Assembly (NCBI RefSeq): GCF_013214165.1
Contig: NZ_JABSSM010000018.1
Span: forward strand, 1 to 64,000
Length of the DNA: 64,000 bases
Origin: Shewanella sp.
GTDB taxonomy: Bacteria; Pseudomonadota; Gammaproteobacteria; Enterobacterales; Shewanellaceae
Direction: 5' to 3'
The position numbers and the translations under genes were made by a program. The stretch's first letter is position 1. Each line of letters begins with the position of its first letter. The notes beneath the pieces are model-generated. The model was not told where the DNA came from. It was given only the letters and a program-made list of their open reading frames with translations, and did no database searches. Below, in pieces: positions 28,771 through 40,221 of the stretch.

Positions 28771-30879
28771 GTGAATCCAATCGTAAAGAGTTTTGAGTAT
28801 GGTCAGCACACAGTCACATTAGAGACTGGGGTTATTGCACGTCAAGCAGATGCTGCCGTATTAGCAAGTATGGGTGATACTACAGTTTTGGTTACTGTGG
28901 TAGGAAAGAAAGACGAAGAGCCGGGTCGCGACTTTTTCCCTCTCACAGTTAATTATCAGGAAAGAACTTACGCTGCTGGTAAGATCCCTGGTGGTTTCTT
29001 TAAGCGTGAAGGTCGTCCATCTGAGAGTGAAACCCTGATCGCACGTCTTATCGACCGTCCCATTCGTCCTCTATTCCCTAATGGCTTCAAGAATGAAGTT
29101 CAGGTAATTATCACAGTGGTTTCTGTGGATCCTGAAATCAATCCTGATGTTATCTCTATGATAGGTACTTCTGCAGCCCTAGCTATCTCAGGCCTGCCAT
29201 TCAATGGTCCATTGGGTGTGGCACGCGTTGGTTACATCAACGGCGAATATATCCTTAACCCTGAAGTTAGTCAGCTAGCCGAGAGTGACCTAGACCTAAT
29301 CGTCGCAGGTACTGAAGGCGCAGTATTGATGGTGGAGTCTGAAGCCGCCTCTTTGGCTGAAGAAGTGATGCTAGGCAGCGTCGCCTATGGTCATGAGCAA
29401 CAGCAAGTTGTTATCACAGCCATCAAGGAGCTTAAAGCAGAAGCGGGCAAGCCTGCTTGGAATTGGTCTGCACCTGTATCTGATGCAGATTTGGTCGCCA
29501 AAATTAAGGTGCTTGCAGAAGAAAAATTCTCAGCTGCATACCAGATCGCCGATAAGAGCGAACGTCGTGACGCGGTTAATGTACTTAAGAGTGACGCTAT
29601 CGAGACTCTTGTTGCTGAAAATGCGGATGTCGACCTACGTGAAGTCGGTAAGATATTAAGTAGCGTTGAGAAGCAAGTCGTACGTAGTCGCATCATAGCG
29701 GGTAAGCCTCGTATCGATGGTCGTGAGCCAGATATGGTTCGTGGTCTTAACGTGATGGCCGGTGTACTTCCACGTACTCACGGTAGCGCGATATTTACCC
29801 GTGGTGAGACTCAAGCACTAGTGACTTGTACTCTAGGTACCGAGCGTGATGCACAGAAAGTTGACAGCATCATGGGCGAATACACTAACCGCTTTATGCT
29901 GCACTACAACTTCCCTCCTTACTGTGTTGGTGAGACGGGTTTTGTGGGTTCGCCTAAGCGTCGTGAAATTGGTCACGGTAAGCTAGCTTGGCGTGGTATG
30001 AAAGCGGTTATGCCTTCTGCTGAAGAATTCCCATACAGCATTCGCGTCGTATCAGAGATCACTGAATCAAACGGTTCAAGCTCTATGGCTTCTGTATGTG
30101 GTACTTCTCTTGCGTTAATGGATGCGGGTGTTCCGATCAAGACGTCTGTTGCCGGTATCGCCATGGGTCTAGTTAAAGAGGGTGACGATTTCGTCGTTCT
30201 TTCTGACATTTTAGGTGATGAAGATCACTTAGGTGATATGGACTTCAAAGTTGCTGGTACTCGTGACGGTATCACAGCACTGCAGATGGATATCAAGATC
30301 GAAGGTATCACACAAGAGATCATGCAGATCGCACTTCAGCAAGCTTATGGCGCTCGAGTTCATATCCTTAACGTGATGGACCAGGCTATTGGCACACATC
30401 GTGACGATATCTCGGCTCACGCACCACGTATTACCACCATCAAGATCAACCCTGAAAAGATCCGTGATGTGATTGGTAAAGGTGGCGCTACAATTCGTGC
30501 GCTTACCGAAGAAACTGGCACCACGATTGAGCTAGAAGATGACGGTACAGTTAAGATCGCTTCTTCTAACGGCGAAGCGACTAAAGAAGCTATCCGTCGT
30601 ATCGAAGAGATCACTGCTGAAGTCGAAGTCGGTACTATCTATAACGGTAAGGTTGTTCGTATCGTTGATTTTGGTGCCTTCGTGACAATCTTGCCTGGTA
30701 AAGATGGTTTGGTTCATATCTCTCAGATAGCTGAAGAGCGTGTTGCCAACGTTTCTGATTACCTACAGACGGGTCAAGAAGTCAAAGTTAAGGTGATGGA
30801 AGTTGATCGTCAGGGTCGCGTACGTCTTTCTATGAAAGAAGCGCAGCCTAAAGCCGAGTCAGCACCCGCTGCCGAGTAA
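28771..30879 (+). CDS. pnp: Polyribonucleotide nucleotidyltransferase (PNPase)
   Basis: 702 residues from GTG 28771. It is a phosphorolytic 3'-5' exoribonuclease and degradosome subunit. Two RNase PH-like domains are present, the first with FKREGRPSE and [12 protein letters not shown], the second with [15 protein letters not shown] and the catalytic [16 protein letters not shown] (about 485-500). The KH domain has [15 protein letters not shown] and the S1 domain [19 protein letters not shown]. The frame begins at ATG 28762, but AAGGA abuts that codon and lies nine bases before GTG 28771, giving [15 protein letters not shown] as in E. coli. Followed by nlpI, as in E. coli. Confidence 0.97.
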   Translation: MNPIVKSFEYGQHTVTLETGVIARQADAAVLASMGDTTVLVTVVGKKDEEPGRDFFPLTVNYQERTYAAGKIPGGFFKREGRPSESETLIARLIDRPIRPLFPNGFKNEVQVIITVVSVDPEINPDVISMIGTSAALAISGLPFNGPLGVARVGYINGEYILNPEVSQLAESDLDLIVAGTEGAVLMVESEAASLAEEVMLGSVAYGHEQQQVVITAIKELKAEAGKPAWNWSAPVSDADLVAKIKVLAEEKFSAAYQIADKSERRDAVNVLKSDAIETLVAENADVDLREVGKILSSVEKQVVRSRIIAGKPRIDGREPDMVRGLNVMAGVLPRTHGSAIFTRGETQALVTCTLGTERDAQKVDSIMGEYTNRFMLHYNFPPYCVGETGFVGSPKRREIGHGKLAWRGMKAVMPSAEEFPYSIRVVSEITESNGSSSMASVCGTSLALMDAGVPIKTSVAGIAMGLVKEGDDFVVLSDILGDEDHLGDMDFKVAGTRDGITALQMDIKIEGITQEIMQIALQQAYGARVHILNVMDQAIGTHRDDISAHAPRITTIKINPEKIRDVIGKGGATIRALTEETGTTIELEDDGTVKIASSNGEATKEAIRRIEEITAEVEVGTIYNGKVVRIVDFGAFVTILPGKDGLVHISQIAEERVANVSDYLQTGQEVKVKVMEVDRQGRVRLSMKEAQPKAESAPAAE

Positions 30880-30901
30880 TCACGATATTAGTGAATTAAA
30901 C

Positions 30902-30927
30902 AAGGAGACCTCAGGGTCTCCTTTTTT
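30902..30927 (+). terminator. Terminator of pnp
   Basis: AAGGAGACC pairs with GGTCTCCTT around TCAG, then TTTT. Confidence 0.93.
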
Positions 30928-31125
30928 GTACTCGTTGATTTGGTTTGGTAATATTTTAGTCAATAATGTGCAAAAAATTAGCTGTGCTGGACGTCATTTC
31001 TTGTAAACGCATGCTTTTTGCTAGCAATAAGCTGAATGAGTACAGAAAAAATTAAATCCCTGATAGCAGTAGCGATAGGGGATTGCTATGATTAGCCTCA
31101 TAGTTGAACTCAAAGGGTTAAATGG

Positions 31126-32025
31126 ATGAATCAAAAAGTGCGGACCACCGCAATTGCTGTTTTGGCTGGTATGAGTATTTTCCTGACCGGATGTGTGTCG
31201 ACTCAATCTGGTGGCAGCGAGCAAGGTAAGGTGATGGTTGAGCCCGTCATGCCCGATTACAAGCTAGAGATCACGCTTGCCAAGTTAAATGAAATTTTAT
31301 CCTCAGTCGATTTAACTCAAGAGCAAAGGGCACGATTCCATTATGACCGCGGTGTCATCTATGACAGCGTAGGTTTGCGGATCTTGAGCCGCATCGATTT
31401 TCATCAAGCATTGAAACTTCAGCCTAATCTTGCCGATGCCTATAACTTTATCGGCATCTATCATACTCAGGAAGGTCAGTTCGAGAGTGCATATGAAGCC
31501 TTCGATGCTGTGCTGGAGCTGTCACCGGAATATGATTACGCATTCTTAAACCGTGGTATCGCCCTCTATTATGGTGGGCGTTATGAGTTAGCGATTGCCG
31601 ATATGCAATCATTCTATTCATTGGACCCTAAGGATGGCTACCGCGCCTTATGGTTGTACCTGACACAAAGTGCTCAGGATACTGAGCAAGCCAAGGCTAA
31701 CCTAGCAATGAGTCAGCCAGATCTTGCGCCAAATGCCTGGTCGAGTGTATTGGTGGATTATTATCTTGGTAAAAACTCCAGGGAAGAGGTGTTTGCAGCG
31801 GCTAAAGTGGGGCTTTCTCACCCCAATGAATATGCGGAACGTTTATGTGAAGCTTACTTCTATATTGCTAAGATAGCCCAAGAGCAAGGTCAGTATAGCG
31901 ATGCGGCAAATTATTTCAGGCTGGCACTGGCGACCAACATCTATGACTTTGTCGAGCATAGATATGCGCGGATCGAGTTAGCTAGGTTAAATAGCATCAT
32001 GCATCAAGAGCAGCTGAGCCAATAA
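31126..32025 (+). CDS. nlpI: Lipoprotein NlpI
   Basis: 299 residues (E. coli 294). The signal MNQKVRTTAIAVLAGMSIFL ends in a lipobox LTGC, so it is an outer-membrane lipoprotein. TPR units follow (about 60-170), for example FHYDRGVIYDSVGLRILSRI, ADAYNFIGIYHTQEGQFESA and YAFLNRGIALYYGGRYELAI. In E. coli it adapts the protease Prc to peptidoglycan hydrolases such as MepS. AAAGGG lies eight bases before the ATG. It has the conserved position after pnp. Confidence 0.94.
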   Translation: MNQKVRTTAIAVLAGMSIFLTGCVSTQSGGSEQGKVMVEPVMPDYKLEITLAKLNEILSSVDLTQEQRARFHYDRGVIYDSVGLRILSRIDFHQALKLQPNLADAYNFIGIYHTQEGQFESAYEAFDAVLELSPEYDYAFLNRGIALYYGGRYELAIADMQSFYSLDPKDGYRALWLYLTQSAQDTEQAKANLAMSQPDLAPNAWSSVLVDYYLGKNSREEVFAAAKVGLSHPNEYAERLCEAYFYIAKIAQEQGQYSDAANYFRLALATNIYDFVEHRYARIELARLNSIMHQEQLSQ

Positions 32026-32051
32026 TTTAGCTCAGAGGTTATTGAAAGCCT

Positions 32052-32080
32052 AATGCCATCTCGTTGAGATGGCATTTTTT
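32052..32080 (+). terminator. Terminator of nlpI
   Basis: AATGCCATCTC pairs with GAGATGGCATT around GTT, then Ts. Confidence 0.93.
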
Positions 32081-32185
32081 ATGCCTATATTAAAATATAG
32101 GCTCAGCTATGAGTCACCTAGCTAATTTGTTCGCTTGGCGCTATAATTGCCGCCTTTTTAGCACATCACCAATCTGCAGGTTACC

Positions 32186-33766
32186 ATGTCAGCCAATACA
32201 GTTGAGGTCGGCAAACGTCGCACTTTCGCCATTATCTCTCACCCGGATGCGGGTAAAACCACCATTACCGAAAAAGTACTCTTGTTCGGTAATGCCTTAC
32301 AGAAGGCCGGAACCGTAAAAGGTAAGAAGTCGGGTCAGCATGCCAAGTCTGACTGGATGGAGATGGAGAAAGAGCGTGGGATCTCGATCACCACATCTGT
32401 CATGCAGTTTCCCTATAAAGAAGTGTTAATCAATCTCCTCGATACTCCGGGTCACGAAGACTTCTCGGAAGATACTTATCGTACCCTGACTGCCGTCGAT
32501 TCTTGTCTGATGGTTATCGATTCGGCAAAAGGTGTAGAGCAAAGAACGATTAAGCTAATGGAAGTCACGCGCCTGCGTGATACGCCTATCGTCACATTTA
32601 TGAACAAATGTGACCGTGATATTCGCGATCCATTAGAGCTGATGGACGAGGTCGAAGAGGTACTGAAAATTGCCTGTGCACCCATTACCTGGCCGATAGG
32701 CTCAGGTAAAGAGTTTAAAGGTGTTTATCATCTGCTGCGTGATGAGGTGATCCTATACCAGAGTGGTCAGGGACATACCATTCAGGATTCTAAGATCATC
32801 AAGGGGCTGGATAACCCTGATCTTGATGAAGCTATCGGTGCCTATGCCGACGAAGTGCGCGAAGAGTTAGAGTTGGTTCTGGGCGCAGCGACTGAATTTG
32901 ATCTGGAGTTGTTCCTCAAGGGAGAGCTGACGCCGGTATTCTTCGGTACTGCATTGGGTAACTTCGGTGTCGATCATATTCTCGACGGCATGGTCGAATG
33001 GGCTCCTACACCTCAGCCTCGTGAAACCGAGGCGAGAGATGTACTGCCACAAGAGGAGAAATTCTCTGGCTTCGTGTTTAAGATCCAAGCAAACATGGAT
33101 CCCAGACACAGAGACAGAGTCGCATTTATGCGGATCTGTTCTGGTAAGTATGAGCAGGGCATGAAGATGCACCATGTGCGTCTAGGTAAAGATGTCAATG
33201 TCAGTGATGCGTTGACCTTTATGGCAGGTGACCGTAATCGTGCCATAGTGGCGTATCCTGGTGATATTATTGGCCTGCATAACCACGGCACCATGCGTAT
33301 CGGCGATACCTTTACCCAAGGTGAGAAGCTGCGTTTCACCGGCATTCCTAACTTTGCGCCTGAGATGTTCCGTCGAATCCGTCTAAAAGACCCGTTGAAA
33401 CAGAAGCAGCTACTTAAAGGCCTGGTTCAGCTTGCCGAAGAGGGAGCCGTGCAGGTATTCAGACCCATAGATTCGAACGATCTTATCGTTGGCGCTGTCG
33501 GTGTACTTCAGTTTGAAGTGGTTGTTGGTCGCTTGAAGAGTGAATATAAGGTCGAAGCCATCTATGAAGCCATCAATGTCTCAACTGCCCGTTGGGTGTA
33601 TTGTGACGATGAGAGAAAACTAGACGACTTTAGACGTAAGTGCAGTGTTAACTTAGCCCTGGATGGCGGTAATAACCTGACCTATATCGCCCCGACTATG
33701 GTTAATCTTAATCTGTCTATGGAGCGTTATCCTGATATTCAGTTCGCCAAGACGCGTGAGAATTAA
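32186..33766 (+). CDS. prfC: Peptide chain release factor 3
   Basis: 526 residues (E. coli 529). It is the GTPase that recycles RF1 and RF2 after peptide release. G motifs: [13 protein letters not shown] (about 19-31), [16 protein letters not shown] (about 91-106) and [10 protein letters not shown]. The conserved domain-[16 protein letters not shown] is present. A longer upstream frame is a chance reading; ATG 32186 gives the standard N-terminus. Own terminator. Confidence 0.97.
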   Translation: MSANTVEVGKRRTFAIISHPDAGKTTITEKVLLFGNALQKAGTVKGKKSGQHAKSDWMEMEKERGISITTSVMQFPYKEVLINLLDTPGHEDFSEDTYRTLTAVDSCLMVIDSAKGVEQRTIKLMEVTRLRDTPIVTFMNKCDRDIRDPLELMDEVEEVLKIACAPITWPIGSGKEFKGVYHLLRDEVILYQSGQGHTIQDSKIIKGLDNPDLDEAIGAYADEVREELELVLGAATEFDLELFLKGELTPVFFGTALGNFGVDHILDGMVEWAPTPQPRETEARDVLPQEEKFSGFVFKIQANMDPRHRDRVAFMRICSGKYEQGMKMHHVRLGKDVNVSDALTFMAGDRNRAIVAYPGDIIGLHNHGTMRIGDTFTQGEKLRFTGIPNFAPEMFRRIRLKDPLKQKQLLKGLVQLAEEGAVQVFRPIDSNDLIVGAVGVLQFEVVVGRLKSEYKVEAIYEAINVSTARWVYCDDERKLDDFRRKCSVNLALDGGNNLTYIAPTMVNLNLSMERYPDIQFAKTREN

Positions 33767-33798
33767 TCTAGACTAGTGTTCGACGCCTTGTTCTCATT

Positions 33799-33828
33799 AA
33801 GCCCCAGTCGAAAGATTGGGGCTTTTTT
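33799..33828 (+). terminator. Terminator of prfC
   Basis: AAGCCCCAGTC pairs with GATTGGGGCTT (one G-T) across GAAA, then Ts. Confidence 0.93.
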
Positions 33829-33961
33829 ATTGAATCGTTTATTATCTTATATGTATAGATTTTGTTATGGCAAGGTCTCTGGGGCGTTTTCTTAAGCCAC
33901 AAAAGATAACAGCCGATCTTGGTATGATTAAATTAAATTAAATTCATTGAATGAGCGGATA

Positions 33962-34756
33962 ATGACGCCGATGCGAATACTCGATAGCCATGCACATCTG
34001 GACGATGCCTTGTTCGATAGCGACCGTGATGAACTCTTCGAGTCTATGGCGCTGGCAGGCATAGCAACGGCTATCATCCCTGGAGTCAGCCCCGAGCGCT
34101 GGGACAAGCAAATGGATGTCGCAAAGCGGTACTCATGTCCTTTTGGGTTAGGCATACACCCTTGGTTTTGCGAAGACGATCCGCAACAGGCCTTGGAGCA
34201 TTTAACCACTAAACTCAATAGTTATCAGCAAGACCCATACTTGGTTGCCATCGGAGAGTGTGGTCTGGATAAGCTACGTAAGGACAATTGGGACGGACAA
34301 GTCATTGCACTGAAGGCGCAACTCTCTATGGCCCGGCAGCTAAACTTGCCGGTGATCTTGCATGTGGTGAAGGCCCATAGTGAGATGCTGGCCATCTTGA
34401 AACGCTACTCTCTGCCCAGAGGCGGAGTGGTCCATGGCTTCTATGGTAGCTTAGACATCGCTAGCGAGTACATTAAGCTAGGTTTTAAGCTGGGGATCGG
34501 TGGCTTGATTTTAAACCCGAGTGCCAGAAAACTGCAAACCTGCGTCGCTCAACTTCCCCTCGATAGCGTGTTAATCGAGACAGATTCTCCTGCTATGGCA
34601 CCTCGAAATGCAGCTGGGTCACGCAACACACCCCTTATTTTGCAGTCAATCATCGCAGAAATAGCAAATTTACAGAAAAAAACCAGTGTTCTGATTTCAG
34701 AACAAACGTTTCAAAATGCGGTGCAACTCTTTGACCTTAAATTAATTTTAATTTAA
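33962..34756 (+). CDS. yjjV: TatD-family metal-dependent hydrolase, YjjV type
   Basis: 264 residues. It is a TIM-barrel metallohydrolase: the HxH ligands are in LDSHAHLDD (about residue 9), Glu in IGECGLD (about 97), His in VILHVVKAH (about 128), and Asp in IETDSPAMAPR (about 208). The family includes 3'-5' DNA/RNA exonucleases such as TatD. YjjV sits next to the deo genes in E. coli, and here it precedes a nucleoside transporter and deoCABD. ATG 33962 is preferred over in-frame TTG 33947; ATG 33971 is also possible. The exact substrate is unknown. Confidence 0.88.
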   Translation: MTPMRILDSHAHLDDALFDSDRDELFESMALAGIATAIIPGVSPERWDKQMDVAKRYSCPFGLGIHPWFCEDDPQQALEHLTTKLNSYQQDPYLVAIGECGLDKLRKDNWDGQVIALKAQLSMARQLNLPVILHVVKAHSEMLAILKRYSLPRGGVVHGFYGSLDIASEYIKLGFKLGIGGLILNPSARKLQTCVAQLPLDSVLIETDSPAMAPRNAAGSRNTPLILQSIIAEIANLQKKTSVLISEQTFQNAVQLFDLKLILI

Positions 34757-34917
34757 ACAGATGTGAATCGCATCGTAGTTTGTGATTAAAGTACTGAAAT
34801 TAAACTTCAAAAACATGATCGAAACAACGCTTTTGAGTTTTTGCTCGGGTATAATCGTCCGCGAAAAAGGTTGGTTAACACCATAATTAAAAAGTATTAA
34901 CAATAGGGTGATGGTTA
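34757..34917 (+). promoter_or_regulatory. Promoter region of the nucleoside transporter
   Basis: A clear -10 box TATAAT is at 34850-34855, with no good -35. TGTGA-ATCGCA-TCGTA at 34762-34777 resembles a CRP site with a weak right half. The ribosome site is the AGGGTGATGG just before the start. CRP control of nucleoside uptake is usual in this group, but here it is inference. Confidence 0.4.
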
Positions 34918-36192
34918 ATGGATATTTTAATGAGTCTAGTAGGGGTGGTCACCTTACTATTGATTGGTTTTTTACTCTCTAATGGTAAAAAGTCAATCAA
35001 TTACCGTACCGTAATTGGTGCGTTAGCAATTCAAGCCGCTTTCGGTGGCTTCGTTCTTTACGTGCCAATTGGTCAAGAAGTACTAGGTGGCGTTTCAATG
35101 GGCGTAGCCAATGTCATTGGTTACTCTCAAGCGGGTATCGACTTCCTCTTCGGTGGTCTAGGTACTGACGCCATGTTCGCAAACGGTGTTGGCTTCGTCT
35201 TCGCTGTTCGCGTTTTACCTGTGATTATCTTCTTCTCTTCTTTAATCGCAGTGCTTTACTACCTAGGCATCATGCAACTTGTCATCAAGTTCATTGGTGG
35301 TGCATTGCAAAAAGCACTAGGTACAAGTCGTACTGAGTCTATGGCTGCGACGGCAAACATCTTCGTCGGCCAAACTGAGGCTCCCCTAGTTGTGCGTCCG
35401 TTTATCGCGACCATGACTAACTCAGAGCTTTTCGCCATCATGGTGGGTGGTCTGGCTTCTATCGCTGGTGCGGTACTTGCTGGTTATGCTGGCATGGGCG
35501 TTAAGATTGAGTATTTGGTTGCTGCGTCATTTATGGCAGCGCCTGGTGGTCTTATGATGGCCAAGCTTATGCACCCAGAGACCGAAGAAACTATCAACAA
35601 GATGGGCGACTTACCAGAAGACGCCGACAAGCCAGCTAACGTCATCGACGCTGCTGCTGCCGGCGCTGCATCTGGTATGCATTTAGCACTTAACGTGGGT
35701 GCTATGCTACTTGCCTTCGTGGGTCTTATCGCCATGCTTAACGGCATGATCGGTGGACTAGGTGGATTAGTTGGTATCGAGAACTTAACTCTGGAACTTA
35801 TCCTAGGTTACATCTTCATGCCTCTAGCATTCCTAATCGGTGTACCTTGGAACGAAGCTTTGGTTGCTGGTTCATTCATCGGTCAGAAGATCATCGTCAA
35901 CGAATTCGTCGCTTACCTGAACTTCGCCCCTTACCTTAAAGATATTGCCGAAGGCGGTATGGTTGTTGCTGAAACCGGTCTTGCTATGACTGATAGAACT
36001 AAAGCTATCATCTCATTCGCACTATGTGGATTCGCTAACCTATCTTCAATCGCAATTCTACTTGGTGGTCTAGGTGCCATGGCGCCAAGCCGTCGTCATG
36101 ACTTAGCTAAGCTAGGTGTACGTGCCGTTATCGCAGCATCGCTTGCGAACCTAATGAGTGCGACACTAGCGGGTCTATTCTTAGCAATGTAA
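34918..36192 (+). CDS. Concentrative nucleoside transporter (CNT/NupC family)
   Basis: 424 residues, hydrophobic throughout, with many membrane helices. It imports nucleosides by coupling to a cation gradient. [12 protein letters not shown] (about 150) is the signature of the family branch that includes Vibrio cholerae vcCNT, and much of the sequence follows that protein ([41 protein letters not shown]). By similarity I expect sodium coupling. It precedes the Tsx-like pore and the deo genes. Terminator immediately after. Confidence 0.94.
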   Translation: MDILMSLVGVVTLLLIGFLLSNGKKSINYRTVIGALAIQAAFGGFVLYVPIGQEVLGGVSMGVANVIGYSQAGIDFLFGGLGTDAMFANGVGFVFAVRVLPVIIFFSSLIAVLYYLGIMQLVIKFIGGALQKALGTSRTESMAATANIFVGQTEAPLVVRPFIATMTNSELFAIMVGGLASIAGAVLAGYAGMGVKIEYLVAASFMAAPGGLMMAKLMHPETEETINKMGDLPEDADKPANVIDAAAAGAASGMHLALNVGAMLLAFVGLIAMLNGMIGGLGGLVGIENLTLELILGYIFMPLAFLIGVPWNEALVAGSFIGQKIIVNEFVAYLNFAPYLKDIAEGGMVVAETGLAMTDRTKAIISFALCGFANLSSIAILLGGLGAMAPSRRHDLAKLGVRAVIAASLANLMSATLAGLFLAM

Positions 36193-36198
36193 TCCATA

Positions 36199-36226
36199 GG
36201 CAGCTTATAGTGAGCTGCCTTGTTTT
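36199..36226 (+). terminator. Terminator of the nucleoside transporter
   Basis: GGCAGCT (36199-36205) pairs with AGCTGCC (36213-36219), then TTGTTTT. Confidence 0.85.
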
Positions 36227-36575
36227 ATGTCTAAGGGTAATCCTGTGGGGCAACCCACAATTGGGCGCTGTTCATGGGGGCAGGGTCCAAGTTAGCTCAA
36301 CCATTTTTCGCAGTAATACCAGACTACATCTCCTTCTCGCTGATTTTTAGGGGAGAGCTGTACTCGATTAAACACAATTTAAAATCAGATTTTTCACCAT
36401 AGCTGTTATTAAATAGCATGAAGAATCAGAAGTTTGTTCATTTGTTAGGATTTTGTGTTCGCATTTTTACATTAATTATATTGTGCTTTACGATAAATTG
36501 GGTAGAATGCGGCGCCATAAGAAAAGAACGCTGACTCGAAAAGAGCGGCATACCATAAAATAAATGGGGTTGATG
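36227..36575 (+). promoter_or_regulatory. Non-coding leader of the Tsx-like gene
   Basis: No gene is seen. The AT-rich second half must hold the promoter. TGTGTTCGCATTTTTACA near 36453 is only a loose CRP-like match. GGGGT at 36566-36570 is the likely ribosome site. Confidence 0.35.
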
Positions 36576-37403
36576 ATGAAAAACGTTAAAACTATAGCAC
36601 TCGCTACAGCACTTGCAGCAACAGCAGCGATATCTGCACCAACGTTCGCGGCAGACCGCGGCGATGATATCCACGCGGGTGATTACAACTGGATGCAGAT
36701 GAACTACATGTATGCCGTTGATGAACTTCCAGGTGGAAGCAGCCATGACTATCTTGAATTAGAATTCGGTGGCCGTTCAGGTGTTGTCGATTTGTATGGT
36801 TATTTAGATATTTTTAACCCAAGTGAACGTCCAGATAGCGATAAGTCTGGTTCTCCAAAAATGTTCCTTAAGTTTGCACCGCGTTTCTCTATCGATGCAA
36901 TGACAGGTTGGGATCTATCCACTGGTCCAATTCAAGAAGTTTACATCTCGACTCTATTTAACTGGGGCGGCGGAGACAAAGACCTTTACGGTGAAGATGC
37001 TGGTGATGTAAACAATGCTTCAATCGGTATAGGTGCTGATGTTATGGTTCCTTGGTTGGGCAAAGTAAGCATGAACCTATATAAGTATTATGAAATTCAA
37101 GCTAAAGCTTGGAATGGTTACCAGTTCTCGATGAACTGGTTCAAGCCTTTCTACAACTTCGATAACGGTAGCTTCATCTCTTATCAAGGTTACCTAGACT
37201 ATCAGTTTGCAAGTGACAATGACTATTCTACTACTCAAGCGTCTTCTGGCGGGGTAATGTTCAATGGTATCTATTGGCATTCTGACCAGTTTGCAGTTGG
37301 TTATGGCTTAAAGGCATTCAGTGATGTTTACCTAATCAAAGACTCTGATGGCTTCCAGTCTACAGGTTTCGCACATTACTTCTCAGCAACTTACAAGTTC
37401 TAA
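36576..37403 (+). CDS. Tsx-like nucleoside-specific outer-membrane channel
   Basis: 275 residues. The signal peptide MKNVKTIALATALAATAAIS ends at about APTFA|ADRG. The mature part begins with WMQMNYMYAVDELPG and YLELEFGGRSGVVDLYGYLD, typical of the nucleoside-specific porin (Tsx/OmpK) family. Alternating beta strands run to a terminal aromatic, YFSATYKF, as outer-membrane barrels have. It would pass nucleosides to the inner-membrane transporter. ATG 36576 gives better spacing to GGGGT than ATG 36573 or 36564. Confidence 0.9.
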   Translation: MKNVKTIALATALAATAAISAPTFAADRGDDIHAGDYNWMQMNYMYAVDELPGGSSHDYLELEFGGRSGVVDLYGYLDIFNPSERPDSDKSGSPKMFLKFAPRFSIDAMTGWDLSTGPIQEVYISTLFNWGGGDKDLYGEDAGDVNNASIGIGADVMVPWLGKVSMNLYKYYEIQAKAWNGYQFSMNWFKPFYNFDNGSFISYQGYLDYQFASDNDYSTTQASSGGVMFNGIYWHSDQFAVGYGLKAFSDVYLIKDSDGFQSTGFAHYFSATYKF

Positions 37404-37456
37404 GAGCTAATCTTGACGATGAGTCATAGATTTTTTATTAGCAATAAGTAAGCATC

Positions 37457-37481
37457 TAGAGCCGTGCGATGCACGGCTCTA
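37457..37481 (+). terminator. Terminator of the Tsx-like gene
   Basis: A perfect 11-bp stem TAGAGCCGTGC / GCACGGCTCTA around GAT. The tail ATATTT is only moderately T-rich. Confidence 0.75.
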
Positions 37482-37893
37482 TATTTAACCTTTACTTAAG
37501 CATGAGCTATATTTTGTTAGTCTGTTTAATTAAAGCTTAATCTATACAATATAAAGATAAATGAACGTTTTACGCGCTAAAATGGATTTTTCGCGGCAAG
37601 GCAGGAACCTAGCAATGTTAGTTGTAATGATGCTGTTCCCCTTCCCGGTCTTCAAGGATTCAAGTCGTGACCTAGTGTCAGGATTGTTATTAGCGGCTAT
37701 ATATCAGAAATCGCTAGCAACGCTGAATACCTGAATTACCAGATGTCACCTATGGTGGTGTCTTAGGCATTGCCCGAAGGCCCGGCCATAACGAATAGTC
37801 AAAACGCCCCCTATCGGCACTGTCATAATTAGATTTCTATTTCAATTTACTATTTGAACTTTTACACATTGAAATTTGTTTCGGAGAACTATT
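37482..37893 (+). other. Non-coding stretch before deoC
   Basis: No gene is recognised. It must hold the deo promoter. Around 37590-37680 it is relatively GC-rich and unlike its flanks, with small hairpins, and may be a decayed repeat. I could not identify DeoR or CytR operators with confidence. Confidence 0.35.
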
Positions 37894-38667
37894 ATGAGCG
37901 ATTTAAAGCAAGCTGCACAAAAAGCCATTCAATTAATGGACCTAACTACCCTTAATGACGACGATACCGATCAGAAAGTGATCGAGCTTTGTCATAAGGC
38001 GCAGACTGCGGCAGGTAACACCGCCGCTATCTGTATCTATCCTCGTTTTATCCCGATTGCCCGTAAGACACTGAACGAAATGGGCGCTGACAGCGTACGT
38101 ATCGCGACTGTGACTAACTTTCCACACGGCAACGATGATATTGCTATTGCAGTATTAGAGACTCGTGCAGCCGTTGCTTACGGTGCTGACGAAGTCGATG
38201 TCGTCTTCCCCTACCGCGCCCTGATGGATGGCAATGAAACGGTCGGTTTCGAGCTAGTCAAAGCCTGTAAAGAAGCTTGTGGTGATGAAGTTCTGCTTAA
38301 AGTCATCATAGAATCAGGTGTGCTGCAAGATCCGGCACTTATCCGTAAAGCCTCTGAGCTTTGTATCGATGCAGGTGCCGATTTTATCAAGACTTCAACC
38401 GGTAAAGTCGCGGTCAATGCCACGCTAGAAGCGGCTGAGATCATGATGACAGTGATCAGCGAGAAGAACACTAAAGTAGGTTTCAAGCCTGCAGGTGGCG
38501 TGCGTGATGCCGCCGCAGCTAAAGAATTTTTAGGCGTAGCGGCTCGTCTCTTAGGTGATGATTGGGCGACTCCAAGCACTTTCCGTTTCGGTGCATCTAG
38601 TCTGCTAGTTAACCTATTGCACACGTTAGATCTCGGTGAAGCTGCTAAAGGTAAGCAGGGCTACTAG
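37894..38667 (+). CDS. deoC: Deoxyribose-phosphate aldolase
   Basis: 257 residues (E. coli 259). It splits 2-deoxyribose-5-phosphate into glyceraldehyde-3-phosphate and acetaldehyde. [13 protein letters not shown] opens the TIM barrel. [10 protein letters not shown] and [10 protein letters not shown] (first key Lys) follow, and the Schiff-base Lys is in DFIKTSTGK (about 167). [11 protein letters not shown] follows. GGAG seven bases before ATG 37894 sets the start. First of deoCABD, the same order as in E. coli. Confidence 0.97.
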   Translation: MSDLKQAAQKAIQLMDLTTLNDDDTDQKVIELCHKAQTAAGNTAAICIYPRFIPIARKTLNEMGADSVRIATVTNFPHGNDDIAIAVLETRAAVAYGADEVDVVFPYRALMDGNETVGFELVKACKEACGDEVLLKVIIESGVLQDPALIRKASELCIDAGADFIKTSTGKVAVNATLEAAEIMMTVISEKNTKVGFKPAGGVRDAAAAKEFLGVAARLLGDDWATPSTFRFGASSLLVNLLHTLDLGEAAKGKQGY

Positions 38668-38689
38668 TTCATCAAGGCTAAGTCACAAT

Positions 38690-38730
38690 AGCCTTATTCT
38701 TTTAATGTGAACAATAAGGCTAATCTTTTT
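38690..38730 (+). terminator. Hairpin with T-tail between deoC and deoA
   Basis: AGCCTTATT (38690-38698) pairs with AATAAGGCT (38713-38721), followed by AATCTTTTT. Just downstream, GTGTGATCTAAATCTAAAT (about 38736) has a perfect CRP left half and a weak right half, so deoA may have its own promoter. Confidence 0.65.
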
Positions 38731-38867
38731 AGCAAGTGTGATCTAAATCTAAATGAAGACACTGAAACTGGGCTAGTATCGAATGTAGCAAAGTTACAGT
38801 TTTAGTGTTTTATAAAAGAGTTTGTGGCTTAAAACTGAATTTCAGTTACAGACTTGGAGGCAGTACC

Positions 38868-40199
38868 ATGTTTCTAGCACAAGAGATAATTCGTAAAAAG
38901 CGCAACGCAGAAGCCTTGTCAAAAGCAGAGATCCAGTTCTTCGTTAAAGGCATCACCGACAATACCGTTTCAGAAGGTCAAATTGCGGCCTTTGGTATGG
39001 CAGTCTACTTCAACGACATGAACATGGATGAGCGCATCGCGCTGACCACATGCATGCGTGATTCAGGCACAGTACTCGACTGGCAGAGTCTGGATCTAAA
39101 CGGTCCTATCATAGATAAGCACAGCACGGGTGGCGTCGGTGACGTGATCAGCTTGATGCTTGGCCCAATGGCTGCCGCTTGTGGTGGTTATGTGCCTATG
39201 ATATCGGGTCGTGGTCTAGGCCATACCGGTGGCACCTTAGATAAGTTTGATGCTATCCCAGGTTATCAAACTGAGCCAGACAGTGCCCTGTTTAGAAAAG
39301 TGGTTAAAGAGGCGGGCGTGGCCATCATTGGTCAAACCGGCGATCTGGTTCCTGCCGATAAACGTTTCTATTCTATCCGTGACAATACCGCCACAGTCGA
39401 GTCTATCTCCCTCATTACTGCTTCAATTCTTTCTAAGAAACTGGCAGCGGGTCTCGATGCTCTGGCGATGGACGTCAAAGTCGGCAGCGGCGCATTTATG
39501 CCAACCTATGAAGCCTCTGAAGAGCTGGCTCGTAGCATTACCGCCGTAGCAAACGGTGCCGGGACAAAGACCACAGCACTACTTACCGATATGAACCAGG
39601 TCTTGGCTTCTTGTGCCGGTAATGCCGTCGAAGTGAAAGAGGCGGTGGATTTCCTTACCGGTAAATACCGCAACCCACGTCTATACGAAGTCACCATGGG
39701 TCTATGTGCCGAAATGCTGCAACTCGGTGGCATAGCCGCGAATGAAGCCGATGCGAGACAAAAGCTAAATAGAGTGCTCGATAATGGTAAGGCTGCCGAA
39801 ATTTTTGGCCGCATGATATCTGGACTCGGTGGTCCGACAGATTTTATCGAAAATCCAGGTCTGTATCTGCCTGAGTCTAAAATTGTGCGCCCGGTTTATG
39901 CCGAGCAAACAGGTTTCGCCTCAGCCATGGATACCCGAGAGCTAGGTCTAGCAGTGGTCACCTTAGGGGGTGGACGCCGCAAACCTGGTGATGCACTGGA
40001 CTACAGTGTGGGCCTGACTCAGGTTTGCGCCTTAGGTGATGAGATCACCAAGGACAAACCGATTGCCATGATCCACGCTCAGTCACAGAGTGCTTTCGAA
40101 GAAGCCTCTGCGGCAGTGAGAAATGCTATTCAGGTTACCGATGCTCGTCCCGAGAAGACACCTGAAATTTATCGTTATATACGCGCCGAAGATCTGTAA
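38868..40199 (+). CDS. deoA: Thymidine phosphorylase
   Basis: 443 residues (E. coli 440). It cleaves thymidine with phosphate to thymine and deoxyribose-1-phosphate. The phosphate-binding loop KHSTGGVGD is at about 84-92. [20 protein letters not shown] (about 113) is the family signature, and [11 protein letters not shown] follows. GGAGG seven bases before ATG 38868 fixes the start, although the frame is open to 38805. Followed by deoB after 22 bp. Confidence 0.97.
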   Translation: MFLAQEIIRKKRNAEALSKAEIQFFVKGITDNTVSEGQIAAFGMAVYFNDMNMDERIALTTCMRDSGTVLDWQSLDLNGPIIDKHSTGGVGDVISLMLGPMAAACGGYVPMISGRGLGHTGGTLDKFDAIPGYQTEPDSALFRKVVKEAGVAIIGQTGDLVPADKRFYSIRDNTATVESISLITASILSKKLAAGLDALAMDVKVGSGAFMPTYEASEELARSITAVANGAGTKTTALLTDMNQVLASCAGNAVEVKEAVDFLTGKYRNPRLYEVTMGLCAEMLQLGGIAANEADARQKLNRVLDNGKAAEIFGRMISGLGGPTDFIENPGLYLPESKIVRPVYAEQTGFASAMDTRELGLAVVTLGGGRRKPGDALDYSVGLTQVCALGDEITKDKPIAMIHAQSQSAFEEASAAVRNAIQVTDARPEKTPEIYRYIRAEDL

Positions 40200-40221
40200 A
40201 TAGGCTGCGTAAGAGGTTTTT

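Noticed and set aside
32109..32318. Overlapping frame before prfC
   Set aside because: It runs out of frame into prfC and shows no family features.
36440..36480. CRP site before the Tsx-like gene
   Set aside because: TGTGT...TTTACA matches too few consensus bases to be listed as a site.
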